Assembly (NCBI GenBank): GCA_021816925.1
Contig: JAKAWQ010000004.1
Span: forward strand, 1-64,000
Length of the DNA stretch: 64,000 nucleotides
Reading direction: 5' to 3'
From: Pseudomonadota bacterium
Lineage (GTDB): Bacteria > Pseudomonadota > Alphaproteobacteria > Acetobacterales > Acetobacteraceae
Every line of letters begins with the position of its first letter. Position 1 is the first letter of the stretch. The position numbers and the translations under genes were made by a program. Positions 26,622 to 36,173 of the stretch are shown here, one piece after another. The notes beneath the pieces were generated by a model, which was not told the origin of the DNA, searched no databases, and worked only from the letters and a program-made list of their open reading frames with translations.

Positions 26622-27950
26622 ATGACGGCCGCGCCCGTGGGGCCGGAGCGCGGGCCGCGCGGCGGGCCGGGGCCGGTGCGGGCTGCGGTCGTTCTGCCAT
26701 GGGAACGCGAGGGGCGGACGGAGGCTGGCCGCGCCGCCGCCGGTCTGGCTGAGGCCGTCGGGCTCGCCGCCGGGATCGGCTTGGTCGTCGTTCACCAAGC
26801 GGTGGTGCCGTTGCGCGGTCGGCGGCCGGCGACGTTGTTCGGCGAGGGCCAGGTCGAGGGGCTCGGCGCGATGGTGGCGGAGGAGGGGGTCGCGGTCGCG
26901 GTGATCGACGGGCCGCTCTCGCCGGTGCAGCAGCGCAATCTCGAGCGGGCCTGGAAATGCAAGGTGATCGACCGCACCGGCCTTATCCTCGACATCTTCG
27001 GCGAACGCGCGCGCACCCGCGAGGGCGCGCTGCAGGTGGAGCTCGCGCATCTCGAATACCAGCGCTCGCGCCTTGTCCGCTCCTGGACGCACCTCGAACG
27101 CCAGCGCGGCGGCTTCGGCTTCCTCGGCGGGCCGGGCGAAACGCAGATCGAAGCCGACCGGCGGCTGATCGGCGGGCGTATCGCGCGGCTGCGCCAGGCG
27201 CTCGGCGAGGTGCGGCGGACGCGCGCGCTGCACCGCGAGGCACGCCGGCGGGTGCCGTATCCGGTGGTCGCCCTGGTGGGCTACACCAACGCCGGCAAAT
27301 CGACGCTCTTCAACGCGCTGACGGGCGCGGGCGTGCTTGCCGGGGATCAGCTCTTCGCCACCCTCGATCCGACCATGCGCGGCCTCGTGTTGCCATCGGG
27401 GCGGCGGACCATCCTCTCCGACACGGTGGGTTTCATCAGCGAACTCCCGACCGAGCTCGTGGCGGCGTTCCGGGCCACGCTGGAGGAGGTTGCGGAAGCG
27501 GACGTGATCCTGCACGTGGCGGACGCGGCGCATCCGGACACCCTGGTCCAGCGCGCCGATGTCGAGCGGGTGCTGGACGGGATGGTGGAGCAGCGGATGC
27601 TCGATACCGGCTGGCGCGGGCGGACGCTGCTTGTGCTGAACAAGGCCGATCTTTTGGGCGGAATTGTCGAGGTTGCGGCGGGGCAAGGGTTGGCCTCGGG
27701 CGCGATTGCTGTCTCGGCGCTGACCGGTGAAGGCCTGCTGGCGCTCAAGGCGGCGATCGACGCGCGGCTGGCAGCGGGCATGGAAGAGGCGGATTATGCG
27801 CTCAAGCCGGAGGACGGGGCGGGACTGGCCTGGCTTTACCGGCACGGCGAGGTGATCGCACGCGACGACGCTGCGGATGCGATCCATGTGCGCGTCCGGC
27901 TCTCGCCGGCCGAGCGCGCGCGCTTCGAGGAGAGGGACGTCTCGGCATGA
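26622..27950 (+). CDS. hflX: Ribosome-associated GTPase HflX
   Basis: 442 residues. The N-terminal HflX domain contains [28 protein letters not shown] and the family hallmark [13 protein letters not shown]. The G domain shows G1 [14 protein letters not shown]3 [10 protein letters not shown] and G4 LNKADLL. HflX splits stalled ribosomes under stress. ATG 26622 is chosen as it follows the hfq stop and begins a sensible N-terminus; the ribosome site is weak. The stop overlaps the next start (ATGA). Confidence 0.93.
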   Translation: MTAAPVGPERGPRGGPGPVRAAVVLPWEREGRTEAGRAAAGLAEAVGLAAGIGLVVVHQAVVPLRGRRPATLFGEGQVEGLGAMVAEEGVAVAVIDGPLSPVQQRNLERAWKCKVIDRTGLILDIFGERARTREGALQVELAHLEYQRSRLVRSWTHLERQRGGFGFLGGPGETQIEADRRLIGGRIARLRQALGEVRRTRALHREARRRVPYPVVALVGYTNAGKSTLFNALTGAGVLAGDQLFATLDPTMRGLVLPSGRRTILSDTVGFISELPTELVAAFRATLEEVAEADVILHVADAAHPDTLVQRADVERVLDGMVEQRMLDTGWRGRTLLVLNKADLLGGIVEVAAGQGLASGAIAVSALTGEGLLALKAAIDARLAAGMEEADYALKPEDGAGLAWLYRHGEVIARDDAADAIHVRVRLSPAERARFEERDVSA

Positions 27951-29035
27951 TGGAAGGGCTTCAGGGACTGGCAGTCCGGCGCGCCACCGAGCCGCGGGAG
28001 GTGCCTGCGGATGCGACGGCGAATTTCGGCACCGTCTTCACGGACCACATGTTTCTTATGCGATATGAATCCGGGCAGGGCTGGCACGGTCCGAAGATCG
28101 AGCCCTTGCACGCGCTCGGTCTCGTGCCTGGTACTTCGGTGCTGCACTACGGCCAGGCGGTGTTCGACGGGCTCAAGGGATTCCGCGGCAAGGACGGCGA
28201 GATCCGGCTCTTCCGTCCGGAGGCGCACGCGCGGCGGCTGCGCCGCTCCGCCGAGCGGCTGGCGATCCCGCCGCTTGCCGAGGAATGGGTGGTGGAGTCG
28301 TTCCTCCGCCTCGTCGATATCGACCGCGGCTGGGTACCGGGCGAGCGCGGCACGGCTATCTATCTCCGGCCGGCGATCATCGCCTCGGAGCCGGCGATCG
28401 GGCTGCATCCCTCGCACTCCTATCTTTACTTCCTGATCCTTTCGCCGGTCGGCGCCTATTACGCCGAAGGCGCAGCACCGGTCTCCATCGTTGCGACCGA
28501 GGAGTTCGTGCGCGCCGCACCGGGCGGGCTCGGCGAAGCGAAGACACCGGCCAATTATGCGGCAAGCCTGCTCGCAGCGGAGCGCGCCAAGGAGGCGGGC
28601 TTCACGCAAGTGCTCTGGCTCGACGCGGTCGAGCGGCGCTGGATCGAGGAGGTGGGCACCATGAACATCATGGTCCGGCTCGGCGAGGAGGTGGTCACGC
28701 CGCCTCTTTCCGGCACGATCCTGCCCGGCGTCACGCGCGATTCGGCGCTGGCGCTGATGCGTTCGTGGGGCCTCAAGGTTTCCGAGCGGCCGCTGGCGAT
28801 CGATGCGTTGATCGCGGCGGCAAAGGACGGAGCGCTCGCCGAGGTTTGGGGCACGGGAACGGCGGCAGTGGTTTCGCCGGTGGGGGAGATCGGGTGGCGG
28901 GGCGAGCGCGTGCGCGTGGCCGACGGCAAGGCGGGCGCGCTCACGCGCCGGCTCAATGATGCGCTCACGGCGATCCAGTACGCCGAGGCGCCCGACCCGT
29001 ACGGCTGGACGGTGCCGGTTCCGGTATTCAACTGA
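27947..29035 (+). CDS. ilvE: Branched-chain amino acid aminotransferase
   Basis: 362-residue fold-type IV PLP aminotransferase of the long BCAT2-type. Landmarks: [71 protein letters not shown], the PLP lysine in [13 protein letters not shown] and [14 protein letters not shown]. It performs the last step of valine, leucine and isoleucine synthesis and the first of their breakdown. It overlaps the hflX stop by four bases, so it is probably cotranscribed with hfq-hflX. Confidence 0.92.
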   Translation: MMEGLQGLAVRRATEPREVPADATANFGTVFTDHMFLMRYESGQGWHGPKIEPLHALGLVPGTSVLHYGQAVFDGLKGFRGKDGEIRLFRPEAHARRLRRSAERLAIPPLAEEWVVESFLRLVDIDRGWVPGERGTAIYLRPAIIASEPAIGLHPSHSYLYFLILSPVGAYYAEGAAPVSIVATEEFVRAAPGGLGEAKTPANYAASLLAAERAKEAGFTQVLWLDAVERRWIEEVGTMNIMVRLGEEVVTPPLSGTILPGVTRDSALALMRSWGLKVSERPLAIDALIAAAKDGALAEVWGTGTAAVVSPVGEIGWRGERVRVADGKAGALTRRLNDALTAIQYAEAPDPYGWTVPVPVFN

Positions 29036-29057
29036 CGCTCCGGCGGCGCGGCGCAGG

Positions 29058-29873
29058 ATGGCGGGAAGGGGTGGACTCGGGGCGCGGCTGCGCGCCGGCT
29101 CGGTTGCGGATTTCCTGGCTTTCTGGCTGGAGGAATGCCCGCTCGATGGCGCCGAGCAGGCCGCGTTCGAGCATTACTACCGGAGCTATCGGCGGCACTT
29201 CGGTCCCTATCTCCGGCACTGGTACGCGCGGCAGACCGAGGAGCTGATGCGCCTGATCCGCTCAGGCGAGGCACGGACCCTGCTCGAGGTGGGCGCGGGG
29301 TGCGGGACGGAAGCGCTCTGGGCGGCGCTGCACGGTGCTTCGGTCAAGGGGATCGACATCTCCCGTGAGCTTCTGGCAGCGGCCGAGCGGCGGCAACGCC
29401 TGCTCGAAGCGGCCATCGGGGAAAAGCTCGATTGCCGTTTCGAATATCGCTCCTTGCTGGCGATGGATGAGGCGCAGTTCGACGCCGTCTATCTCGAGCA
29501 GGCGCTCCACCATCTCGAGCCGCGCGCGTCGGTGATCGGCCGGCTTGCGGCGCTCGTGCGGCCGGGCGGGCGTCTTGTCATCTCCGAGACGAACGGGTGG
29601 AATCCGCTGGTTCAGCTTCAGCTTTTCCACCGCCGTGGCTTTCGCACCATCTCGACGCACGAGGGGCACGCGTGGGGCCACGAGCGGATCACGGTGCCGG
29701 CGGCGCTGCTGCGCCAGTTCGCCCGCCACGGCTTCGAAAAGGAGAGCCTCGCTTATTACCGTACGCTCCCGAACATTGCCGCGGCGGATCGGATGCTGCG
29801 GCTGGAGCGGCTGGTGCCGGGATTCGCCAAGCCGTTCTTCACCCATTACAATCTCGTGCTGCGCAAGGGCTGA
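29058..29873 (+). CDS. Class I SAM-dependent methyltransferase
   Basis: 271 residues. SAM-binding motif I is LLEVGAGCGTEALWAALHGA with the acidic ribose-contact residue in VKGIDISRELLA. Further motifs are FDAVYLEQALHHLEPR and LVRPGGRLVISETNGWNPL. The N-terminus is helical with WLEECPLDGAEQAAFEHYYR. Methyltransf_11/25-type enzymes modify many small molecules, and nothing nearby fixes the substrate. Start at ATG 29058 is preferred over the upstream in-frame region, which is the tail of ilvE read in another frame. Confidence 0.75.
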   Translation: MAGRGGLGARLRAGSVADFLAFWLEECPLDGAEQAAFEHYYRSYRRHFGPYLRHWYARQTEELMRLIRSGEARTLLEVGAGCGTEALWAALHGASVKGIDISRELLAAAERRQRLLEAAIGEKLDCRFEYRSLLAMDEAQFDAVYLEQALHHLEPRASVIGRLAALVRPGGRLVISETNGWNPLVQLQLFHRRGFRTISTHEGHAWGHERITVPAALLRQFARHGFEKESLAYYRTLPNIAAADRMLRLERLVPGFAKPFFTHYNLVLRKG

Positions 29874-29950
29874 GCGGAGTCGGGCCGGCATGGGCGGCCA
29901 ATGGTTCCGGGATAGGAGCGCATTACTCGGCGGGGGCAGGAGGAGGTTCC

Positions 29951-30833
29951 GTGGCAGGCAATACGGTCCGCATCGGCATTTTGGGCGCGGATGCGATGGG
30001 AGCCGAGCACGCGGGCGCGTACGCCGGCATCTCGGGCGTGGAAGTTGCCGGCGTGGTCGCGCGTGACACCGAGCGGGCGCGTCCAGTGGCCGAAATTTGC
30101 GGTGCGCAGCCATTCGCCGACGCGACGGCATTGATGGAGAGCGAAACGGTGGATGCCATCGACATCTGCGTGCCGACTGCTGCAGGTCGGGCTGCTCATG
30201 AGATCGGCGGCTCCGTTTGAGCACCTCAAAGCTGCCGCGATTTCCGGCGAATACGGGAGCCTGCTCAGTCTCGTGACCTAGCGGCTGGGGTCTTATCTCC
30301 GGCCGGGCGCGCCGGATCATAAACCGCACTATGGCGATCCTTCCACCGAGCTGATGACCTTTGATTTCGACTTCGCGAACTGGCTGCTGGGGCTGCTCGC
30401 TCGGCTTTCAGCCAGCGCTGCGAAATTCGCGGGCGGCGGGCCGGGCGAGATCTCGGCGCTCCTCGGTTACGGCGACGGCCGGCATGCAACGATTCTTGCG
30501 AGCGGGATGATGCCCCGTGCCCATCCTTTTACGACAGGCTTCCGCGCGCTGTTCGAGGGGGCACTGTTCGAGCTTCACAACGTCTTCGCTGACGGCGCGC
30601 CGCAAAGCAAATTCATGATCTCGAACAACAAGAGCGGGCCTCGCAATGTCGCGGTGCGAGGCCGGAATCCCCATCAGGTGGAGCTGCAACGATTTGTCGA
30701 TTGCATCCGCGGCGAAGCCGATCCCGATTTTCTCGATGTGGAGCGTGCGATCGAAGCGCTGGCGGTCTCGATTGCAACGCGGCGTTCGCTTGAAGAAGCA
30801 CGCTCGGTCGAGATCCGCACGGTTTTGATCTAA
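29951..30833 (+). pseudogene. Gfo/Idh/MocA oxidoreductase with internal deletion and stop
   Basis: GTG 29951 follows AGGAGG and opens a proper NAD(P)-binding half: VRIGILGADAMGAEHAGAYA, VEVAGVVARDTERARPVAE, DAIDICVPT. The frame then ends at TGA 30218. Homology resumes in another frame with PFEHLKAAAISGEYGSLLSLVT, reaches TAG at 30279 where an ordinary residue is expected, and continues RLGSYLRPGAPDHKPHYGD through ELMTFDFDFANWLLG to a stop at 30831. About 70 residues are missing, including the EKP motif with the catalytic lysine. The two halves clearly derive from one gene of about 340 residues. Confidence 0.75.
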
Positions 30834-30863
30834 GTTTGCGCGGAGAGAGAAGGGGGGACGGAG

Positions 30864-32045
30864 ATGAGCGCGCTCGGGGGTGCCCTGAAGGAGACGATGC
30901 CGGCAGATGCGGCGTGGGCCGCGCTTGCCGGGCGCGTCTGGCTGCCGGCCGCAGGCGGACCGGCGGTGGCCGCACTGCAGAGCGGCGTGCTCGTCGATCT
31001 CACGCCGGCGTTCCCGACCATGCGGGACTTATGCGAGGCCGAAGAACCGGCGCACGTGGTGCGCACGGCGAGGGGTGAGGCGATCGGGCCGGTCGAGGAG
31101 GTTCTTGCCAACACGCCGCGCGAGACGCGGGAGCCGGGAAAACCGTGGCTGCTGGCGCCGATCGATCTGCAAGCGATCAAGGCCGCAGGCGTTACCTTCA
31201 TCGTTTCGCTGCTGGAGCGCGTGATCGAGGAACGCGCACGCGGCGACGTTGCCGCCGCCGCCGCAATCCGCGAGCAGGTCACGCGGCTCGTGGGCGCGGA
31301 CCTCGCACGCCTCAAACCCGGATCGGCCGAGGCCGCGTCACTCAAGGAGGCACTGATCAAGGCGGGGGCCTGGAGCCAGTATCTCGAAGTCGCGATCGGG
31401 CCTGACGCGGAGATCTTCACCAAGGCGCAGCCGCTCTCCGCCGTCGGCACCGGCATGGAGGCGGGCATCCACCCCAAATCCTCCTGGAACAACCCAGAGC
31501 CCGAGGTGGTGCTGGCGATCGCCTCGGGCGGGCGCATCGTCGGCGCCACGCTTGGAAACGATGTCAATCTGCGCGACTTCGAGGGCCGCTCGGCACTGCT
31601 TTTGAGCAAGGCCAAGGACAACAATGCTTCCACCGCCATCGGTCCCTTCCTCCGCTTCTTCGACGCCTCCTTCACCCTCGACGACGTGCGGCGCGCGACG
31701 GTCTCGCTCCGCGTCGAAGGCGAGGACGGCTTCGTCCTCGAAGGCTCATCATCGATTGCACGCATCAGTCGCGATCCCGAGGATCTCGTCCGCCAGCTCT
31801 TCTGCCCGGAGCATCAATATCCCGACGGCGCGGTGCTCTTTCTCGGCACCATGTTCGCTCCCGTCGCCGATCGCGGCGAACAGGGCAAGGGCTTCACGCA
31901 CAAGAGCGGTGATCTGGTGCGCATCGAGGCACCCGCTCTCGGCCGGCTCGTCAACCGCATGCGGCCGGCCGACGCCTGTGAGCCCTGGACCTTCGGCGCG
32001 TCCGCGCTGATGCGCAACTTGGCGCGGCGGGGGCTGCTTGCCTGA
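30864..32045 (+). CDS. Fumarylacetoacetate-hydrolase family protein
   Basis: 393 residues. The FAH fold in the C-terminal two thirds shows IHPKSSWNNPEPEVVLAIAS with metal-binding acidic residues, GATLGNDVNLRDFEGRSALL with the metal aspartate, and the lysine in SKAKDNNASTAIGPFL. The family hydrolyses or decarboxylates 2-oxo or beta-diketo acids in aromatic and sugar-acid catabolism. An ACGGAG site precedes ATG 30864. Together with the broken upstream oxidoreductase it looks like a sugar-acid or lactone pathway; the long form with VFLGTMFAPVADR-like tail resembles 2-keto-3-deoxy acid dehydratases/hydratases acting on sugar acids. Confidence 0.8.
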   Translation: MSALGGALKETMPADAAWAALAGRVWLPAAGGPAVAALQSGVLVDLTPAFPTMRDLCEAEEPAHVVRTARGEAIGPVEEVLANTPRETREPGKPWLLAPIDLQAIKAAGVTFIVSLLERVIEERARGDVAAAAAIREQVTRLVGADLARLKPGSAEAASLKEALIKAGAWSQYLEVAIGPDAEIFTKAQPLSAVGTGMEAGIHPKSSWNNPEPEVVLAIASGGRIVGATLGNDVNLRDFEGRSALLLSKAKDNNASTAIGPFLRFFDASFTLDDVRRATVSLRVEGEDGFVLEGSSSIARISRDPEDLVRQLFCPEHQYPDGAVLFLGTMFAPVADRGEQGKGFTHKSGDLVRIEAPALGRLVNRMRPADACEPWTFGASALMRNLARRGLLA

Positions 32046-32061
32046 GGGGAGGGAGTGAATC

Positions 32062-32661
32062 ATGGTGGAACTCGTGCGCAAGACCATCGAGGCCGGAGGG
32101 CGCTTTTCGCAGCGGCTCGAGGCGGGCGATCTCTTTCGGATCGTCGATCTCGAAGGCCGGCAGGCGGTGGATTTCCTCGTATTTGCGGCCGAGCTGCCGG
32201 CGGATCGCTACAACGCGGCCAACACCGTGAAGATCAACGCCAACGTCTATCTCGGCAAGGGCACGAAGCTCTATTCCGACCGCGCCCGGGTGCTGATGAC
32301 GATCACCGACGACACGGTCGGCCGGCATGACACGATCGGCGGCTGTTGCAGCGCGTGGAGCAATTTCGTCCGCTACGGCGTCAAGGACACGCCCGGCTGC
32401 TTCGAGAACTTCGTGGCCGAGTTGGCCCGCTGGTCCATGGGGCCGGAGGACGTCGTCACCAACGTCAATTTCTTCATGAACGTGCCGGTGCGGCAGGACG
32501 GCGGCATGGCGATCGAGGCCGGGCGTTCAAAGCCCGGCGACTTCGTGGAGTTGCGCGCCGAGACGCCGGTGATCGTGGTGCTCTCGAACTGCCCGCAACG
32601 AAACAACCCGGCAGCGGGGTTCGGACCAACCCCGGTCGAGGTGATCGTCGCGCGGCCATAA
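32062..32661 (+). CDS. Urea-carboxylase-associated family protein (DUF1989)
   Basis: 199 residues. Family motifs: LFRIVDLEGRQAVDFLVFAA at the N-terminus, RARVLMTITDDTVGRHDTIGG with GCCSAWSN, NVNFFMNVPV and FVELRAETPVIVVLSNCPQ. DUF1989 proteins are encoded with urea or guanidine carboxylase and with aminomethyl-transfer enzymes; one branch has carboxyguanidine deiminase activity. No urea carboxylase gene is nearby, so the role is open. GGGAGGGAGTGA lies before ATG 32062, 16 bases after the FAH gene. Confidence 0.85.
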   Translation: MVELVRKTIEAGGRFSQRLEAGDLFRIVDLEGRQAVDFLVFAAELPADRYNAANTVKINANVYLGKGTKLYSDRARVLMTITDDTVGRHDTIGGCCSAWSNFVRYGVKDTPGCFENFVAELARWSMGPEDVVTNVNFFMNVPVRQDGGMAIEAGRSKPGDFVELRAETPVIVVLSNCPQRNNPAAGFGPTPVEVIVARP

Positions 32662-32679
32662 GCGGCGGCGTGCTCCCGT

Positions 32680-33537
32680 TCAGGCTGCTCCGGTGAGCCC
32701 GAGCGCCTTGGCGTGGTAGCGGAGATGATCCGCCATGAATGTTGCGATAAAGAAATAGGAGTGGTCGTAACCCTCCTGCCGCCGGAGCGTGAGCGGGATG
32801 CCCGCCGCTTTGCACGCCTCTTCGAGAAACTCGGGATGAAGTTGCTTTTGAAGGAAATTATCGGCCATGCCTTGGTCCACGAAGAGCCGCGGGAGCCGCG
32901 CCCCTTCCTCGATCAGGGCGCAAGAATCGTAGGCACGCCAGCGAGCGCGATCCGCCCCGAGATAGCCCGTGAGCGCCTTGAGGCCCCAGGGACAGCGCAT
33001 CGGCGAGGCGATGGGTGCGAAGGCGGAGACGGAGGCGAAGCGGCCGGGATTCCGGAGCGCGATGGTGATCGCGCCGTGCCCGCCCATCGAGTGGCCCATG
33101 ATGCCCTGGCGGGAGAGATCGGCGGGGAGGACGTCAACGATCAGCGCCGGCAGTTCGGATTCGATGTAGGAGCGCATGCGGTAGTGGCGCGAGAAAGGGG
33201 CCACGGTGGCGTCGAGATAGAAGCCGGCACCGAGGCCGAAATCATAGGCGCCGGCCGGATCGCCCGGGACGCCTTCGCCGCGCGGGCTGGTGTCGGGGGC
33301 GATGACGAGGAGGCCAAGTTCGGCGGCGGTGCGCTGGGCGCCGGCCTTCACCGTGAAGTTCTCCTCGGTGCAGGTAAGCCCGGAGAGAAACCAGACGACC
33401 GGGACCTTGGCCTGTTCGGCCGCCGGAGGGACGAAGGCGGAGAAGCGCATCGGCGTGCCGGTGGAGGAAGAGGCGTGGCGATAGACGAACTGCGTACCGC
33501 CGAACGAGCGCGAGCGACTGACGATCTCGAGTGACAT
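32680..33537 (-). CDS. fghA: S-formylglutathione hydrolase
   Basis: 285-residue alpha/beta hydrolase of the esterase-D family. The oxyanion region is FLSGLTCTEENFTVKAGAQR, the nucleophile elbow GHSMGGHGA, and the histidine GYDHSYFFIATF. DTSPRGEGVPGD is also diagnostic. It hydrolyses S-formylglutathione to formate and glutathione in formaldehyde detoxification. ATG 33537 with a nearby GGAG is preferred over TTG 33555. The partner S-hydroxymethylglutathione dehydrogenase is not in the window. Confidence 0.93.
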   Translation of the reverse strand: MSLEIVSRSRSFGGTQFVYRHASSSTGTPMRFSAFVPPAAEQAKVPVVWFLSGLTCTEENFTVKAGAQRTAAELGLLVIAPDTSPRGEGVPGDPAGAYDFGLGAGFYLDATVAPFSRHYRMRSYIESELPALIVDVLPADLSRQGIMGHSMGGHGAITIALRNPGRFASVSAFAPIASPMRCPWGLKALTGYLGADRARWRAYDSCALIEEGARLPRLFVDQGMADNFLQKQLHPEFLEEACKAAGIPLTLRRQEGYDHSYFFIATFMADHLRYHAKALGLTGAA

Positions 33538-33830
33538 GCGCGGCTCCGTGGCCAAGGACGCCCAAACCTGGGACGCACACTCTGTATCGTGCGGGCGGCG
33601 AAGTCACGGCGGGGCGGACGCCGCCGGGCACGAGCCACCCTGAATATCCCGGTCAAGCCTGCTGGCTTCTCGGACGCGCCGGAATTGACCGCAACTCCGT
33701 CGGCCTGCTCTCCACCTTGATATCTATGACCGAGACGCTGCGCTCTGGCCGCACGTCGCCGCACGGCGCTGCCACCCCTATCACCGGCTCGGGCGTTTCT
33801 CCTCCGGTCGCGAGCGCTGATGGCTCGAGA

Positions 33831-34427
33831 TCATTCCGCCCCGCCCGGCACCCGCAGTGCCGAAGCCGGTTGTCGCCCGGACACGGCCGCCTCGCTGCGC
33901 CGGATGTGCCAGAGCACCGCGGCGATCACCACCGTGTCGCCAGCGATGGTGCTCCATCGGGGCGTCTCGGCGAAAGCGAGCCAGACCCAGAGCGCCGCGA
34001 GTGGCACTTCGAGGGTGCCGATCAGCGCCGCGCAGGTCGCGGACACCAGCCGTGTCCCGAGCGTCAGCAGCAGCAGGCCGAGGCCGAACTGAGTGGTGCC
34101 GAACAAAGCGAGCTCGCCCATCTCCCGCGCATCGACCCTGCCGGGCGCGGCCAGCGGCCAAGCCAGCAGCGCGGCCAGCAGCGCCGAGACCGCGGCGGCC
34201 GGCAGCATCGGCGTGTCGCGGTGCCGCCGCACGGTCAGCATCATAACCGCCATCAGTATCGTCGTCCCGAACGCGAGCGCTTCGCCGGCGAGCCGCCCTT
34301 GCGCCAGCCGCTGCGCGTACGCCCCGCCCACCATCAGGCCAACGCCGAGCAACGCTGCCGTGCTCGCCAAGCTGGGGTCGGTCTTGCCGGAAAGACTGCG
34401 CGCGCACCTGGCCGCCGCGCCGTTCCA
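33831..34427 (-). pseudogene. DMT/EamA transporter, C-terminal half cut by an IS4-type element
   Basis: From about 34427 leftward the frame reads SGKTDPSLASTAALLGVGL then five helices: EALAFGTTILMAVMMLTV, VSALLAALLAWPLAAPG, ELALFGTTQFGLGLLLLTLG, SATCAALIGTLEVPLAALWV and WSTIAGDTVVIAAVLWHIRR. This is the second EamA repeat of a roughly 300-residue drug/metabolite transporter. The first repeat is missing, and transposase sequence on the opposite strand begins at the junction. The product cannot be a complete transporter. Confidence 0.75.
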
Positions 34428-34436
34428 CGTCGCCGG

Positions 34437-35226
34437 TGCGCGGCGCGCCGCTGTCGGGCGAGGTTCGGATCGGCGAGCGCAATTACGCCCGCGCGCCGGC
34501 TCTGAAGCGGTTCCTGGCCGAAAGGGGCGGCACGGCGGACTTCATCGTGCGGGCCGGCTGGGCTGCGCTGCAACCGAGTACGCCAAAAAGCAGGGCCTTC
34601 GCTCTGATCGGATACTTGCGACGTCTCCCAACCGGCATGTTGGCGCATGAGGTGAGCCTGTGCGCGGCGGTCGGAGCGCCTTGCCACTGCGGGTGCTCGT
34701 TCAGCGCAAGACGCCCGAGGCAGCACAAGCCACCCGGCAGAGCCTGCGCCGCACGGCGATCCGGAAAGGCAAGCAGCTCGATCCGCGCAGCCTGGTGACG
34801 GCGGGATTCATGATCCTGGCGATGTCACTGCCAAGAAAAGGATACACGGGGCAGACGATCCTCGCGGCCTACCGGCTGCGCTGGGGCATCGAACTCGCGT
34901 TCAAACGCCTGAAATCTCTGCTGCATATCAACCGGCTGCCAACGCGAACCGAGCGAGAATCGCGAAGTTGCCTTTACGCCCACCTCATTCTTGCTCTCTT
35001 GTGCGACGACCTCAGCCAGGATTTCCTGGAGTCTTCCCCCTGAGAGGGGGCTCGATGCCGCCTACATCGCGTCACTCTGGGCGGTGCAAAAGACCGTGCT
35101 GATGATCCTGCTCACCAGCATCCTCGGGCCGCTCTCCCAGCGCGATCTTCTCGCAGCAGGGCCGATCGTTCACCACCGCCTCGCCAACTCACCCCGCAAC
35201 CGAATACCCCAAGTCAGATATCCAGC
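34437..35226 (+). mobile_element. IS4-family transposase remnant, truncated and frameshifted
   Basis: Three frames carry consecutive pieces of one IS4-type transposase: GEVRIGERNYARAPALKRFL and LIGYLRRLPTGMLAHEVSLC; then LVQRKTPEAAQATRQSLRR, KQLDPRSLVTAGFMILAMSL and YRLRWGIELAFKRLKSLLHI (the Y-R-E-K signature with the catalytic glutamate) to DDLSQDFLESSP; then AVQKTVLMILLTSILGPLSQ. Breaks fall near 34665 and 35040. The N-terminal third with the first two catalytic aspartates is missing. Inverted repeats could not be defined. The element separates mazG from the truncated transporter. Confidence 0.75.
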
Positions 35227-35238
35227 CCGGGGCTTATT

Positions 35239-36024
35239 TCAGCGCTCATGGAACTTCACGGCCTGCCAGTGTGCCTCCATCTCCGTGAGACTGGCTTCGG
35301 AAGGCATCTTTCCTTCTGAAGCAAGACTCTTTTCAACGGCGTTGAACCGCTTCACGAACTTCTCGTTCGCCTGCCGGAGGCAGATCTCCGGGTCGAGTTC
35401 GAGCTTGCGCGCCAGATTGGCAAGCACGAACAGCATATCGCCTACTTCATCCGCGAGCCGCGCCGCATCGCGCCTCTCGGCCGCCAGTTCTGCCTCAAGT
35501 TCCGCCGTTTCTTCGGCGAGCTTGGCGAGCACCGCCGGGGCATCCGGCCAGTCGAACCCGACACGTGCCGCCCGCGCCGTAAGCTTGAGCGCCCGCGTGA
35601 GCGCCGGCAGCGCCCGCGGAACACCCGCAAGCGTCGCCGCGTTCACCACCGCCGCGATCGCCGCCGCGCTACGCTCGGCCGCCTTGCCGGCCTCCCAGGC
35701 GCCCGGCTCCGGCTGCTTGCCCGCGAACACGTGCGGGTGGCGCCGGATCATCTTCTCGGCAATGCCGCGCGCGACGGCCGCGAAATCGAACCAGCCGCGC
35801 TCCTCGGCCAGCCGCGCGTGATAGACGACCTGGAACAGGAGATCCCCGAGCTCGTCGAAGAGCCCCGCGCGGTCCTCCCGCGCGATCACATCGGCTACTT
35901 CGTAGGCCTCCTCGATCGTGTAGGGGGCGATGGTCGCGAAATCCTGGTTGCGGTCCCAAGGGCAGCCGGTTTCCGGGTCGCGCAAGGCGGCCATCACAGC
36001 AAGAAGGCGAGCAATGTCGGACAT
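35239..36024 (-). CDS. mazG: Nucleoside triphosphate pyrophosphohydrolase MazG
   Basis: 261 residues with two MazG domains. The first has CPWDRNQDF, IEEAYEVADVIAREDRAGLF and DELGDLLFQVVYHARL; the second has EETAELEAELA and DEVGDMLFVLANLARKL, the E-E-x2-E...E-x2-D metal motifs being complete. It hydrolyses (d)NTPs to monophosphates, removing aberrant nucleotides and lowering ppGpp in some bacteria. ATG 36024 is favoured; a start seven codons earlier is possible. Confidence 0.92.
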   Translation of the reverse strand: MSDIARLLAVMAALRDPETGCPWDRNQDFATIAPYTIEEAYEVADVIAREDRAGLFDELGDLLFQVVYHARLAEERGWFDFAAVARGIAEKMIRRHPHVFAGKQPEPGAWEAGKAAERSAAAIAAVVNAATLAGVPRALPALTRALKLTARAARVGFDWPDAPAVLAKLAEETAELEAELAAERRDAARLADEVGDMLFVLANLARKLELDPEICLRQANEKFVKRFNAVEKSLASEGKMPSEASLTEMEAHWQAVKFHER

Positions 36025-36173
36025 GGCCTCCAGTCGCAGAATCAATATTATGGAAACTCAAGGCTGGGTGAGGGAGGCTAGACCCAACCGGCCGCGCGGC
36101 CAACCCGCGGGCTCGCGTCGCCGGCAAAAAAAGTGCAGATACCGCACACAGCACAGGCCGATGGAGATACCGC

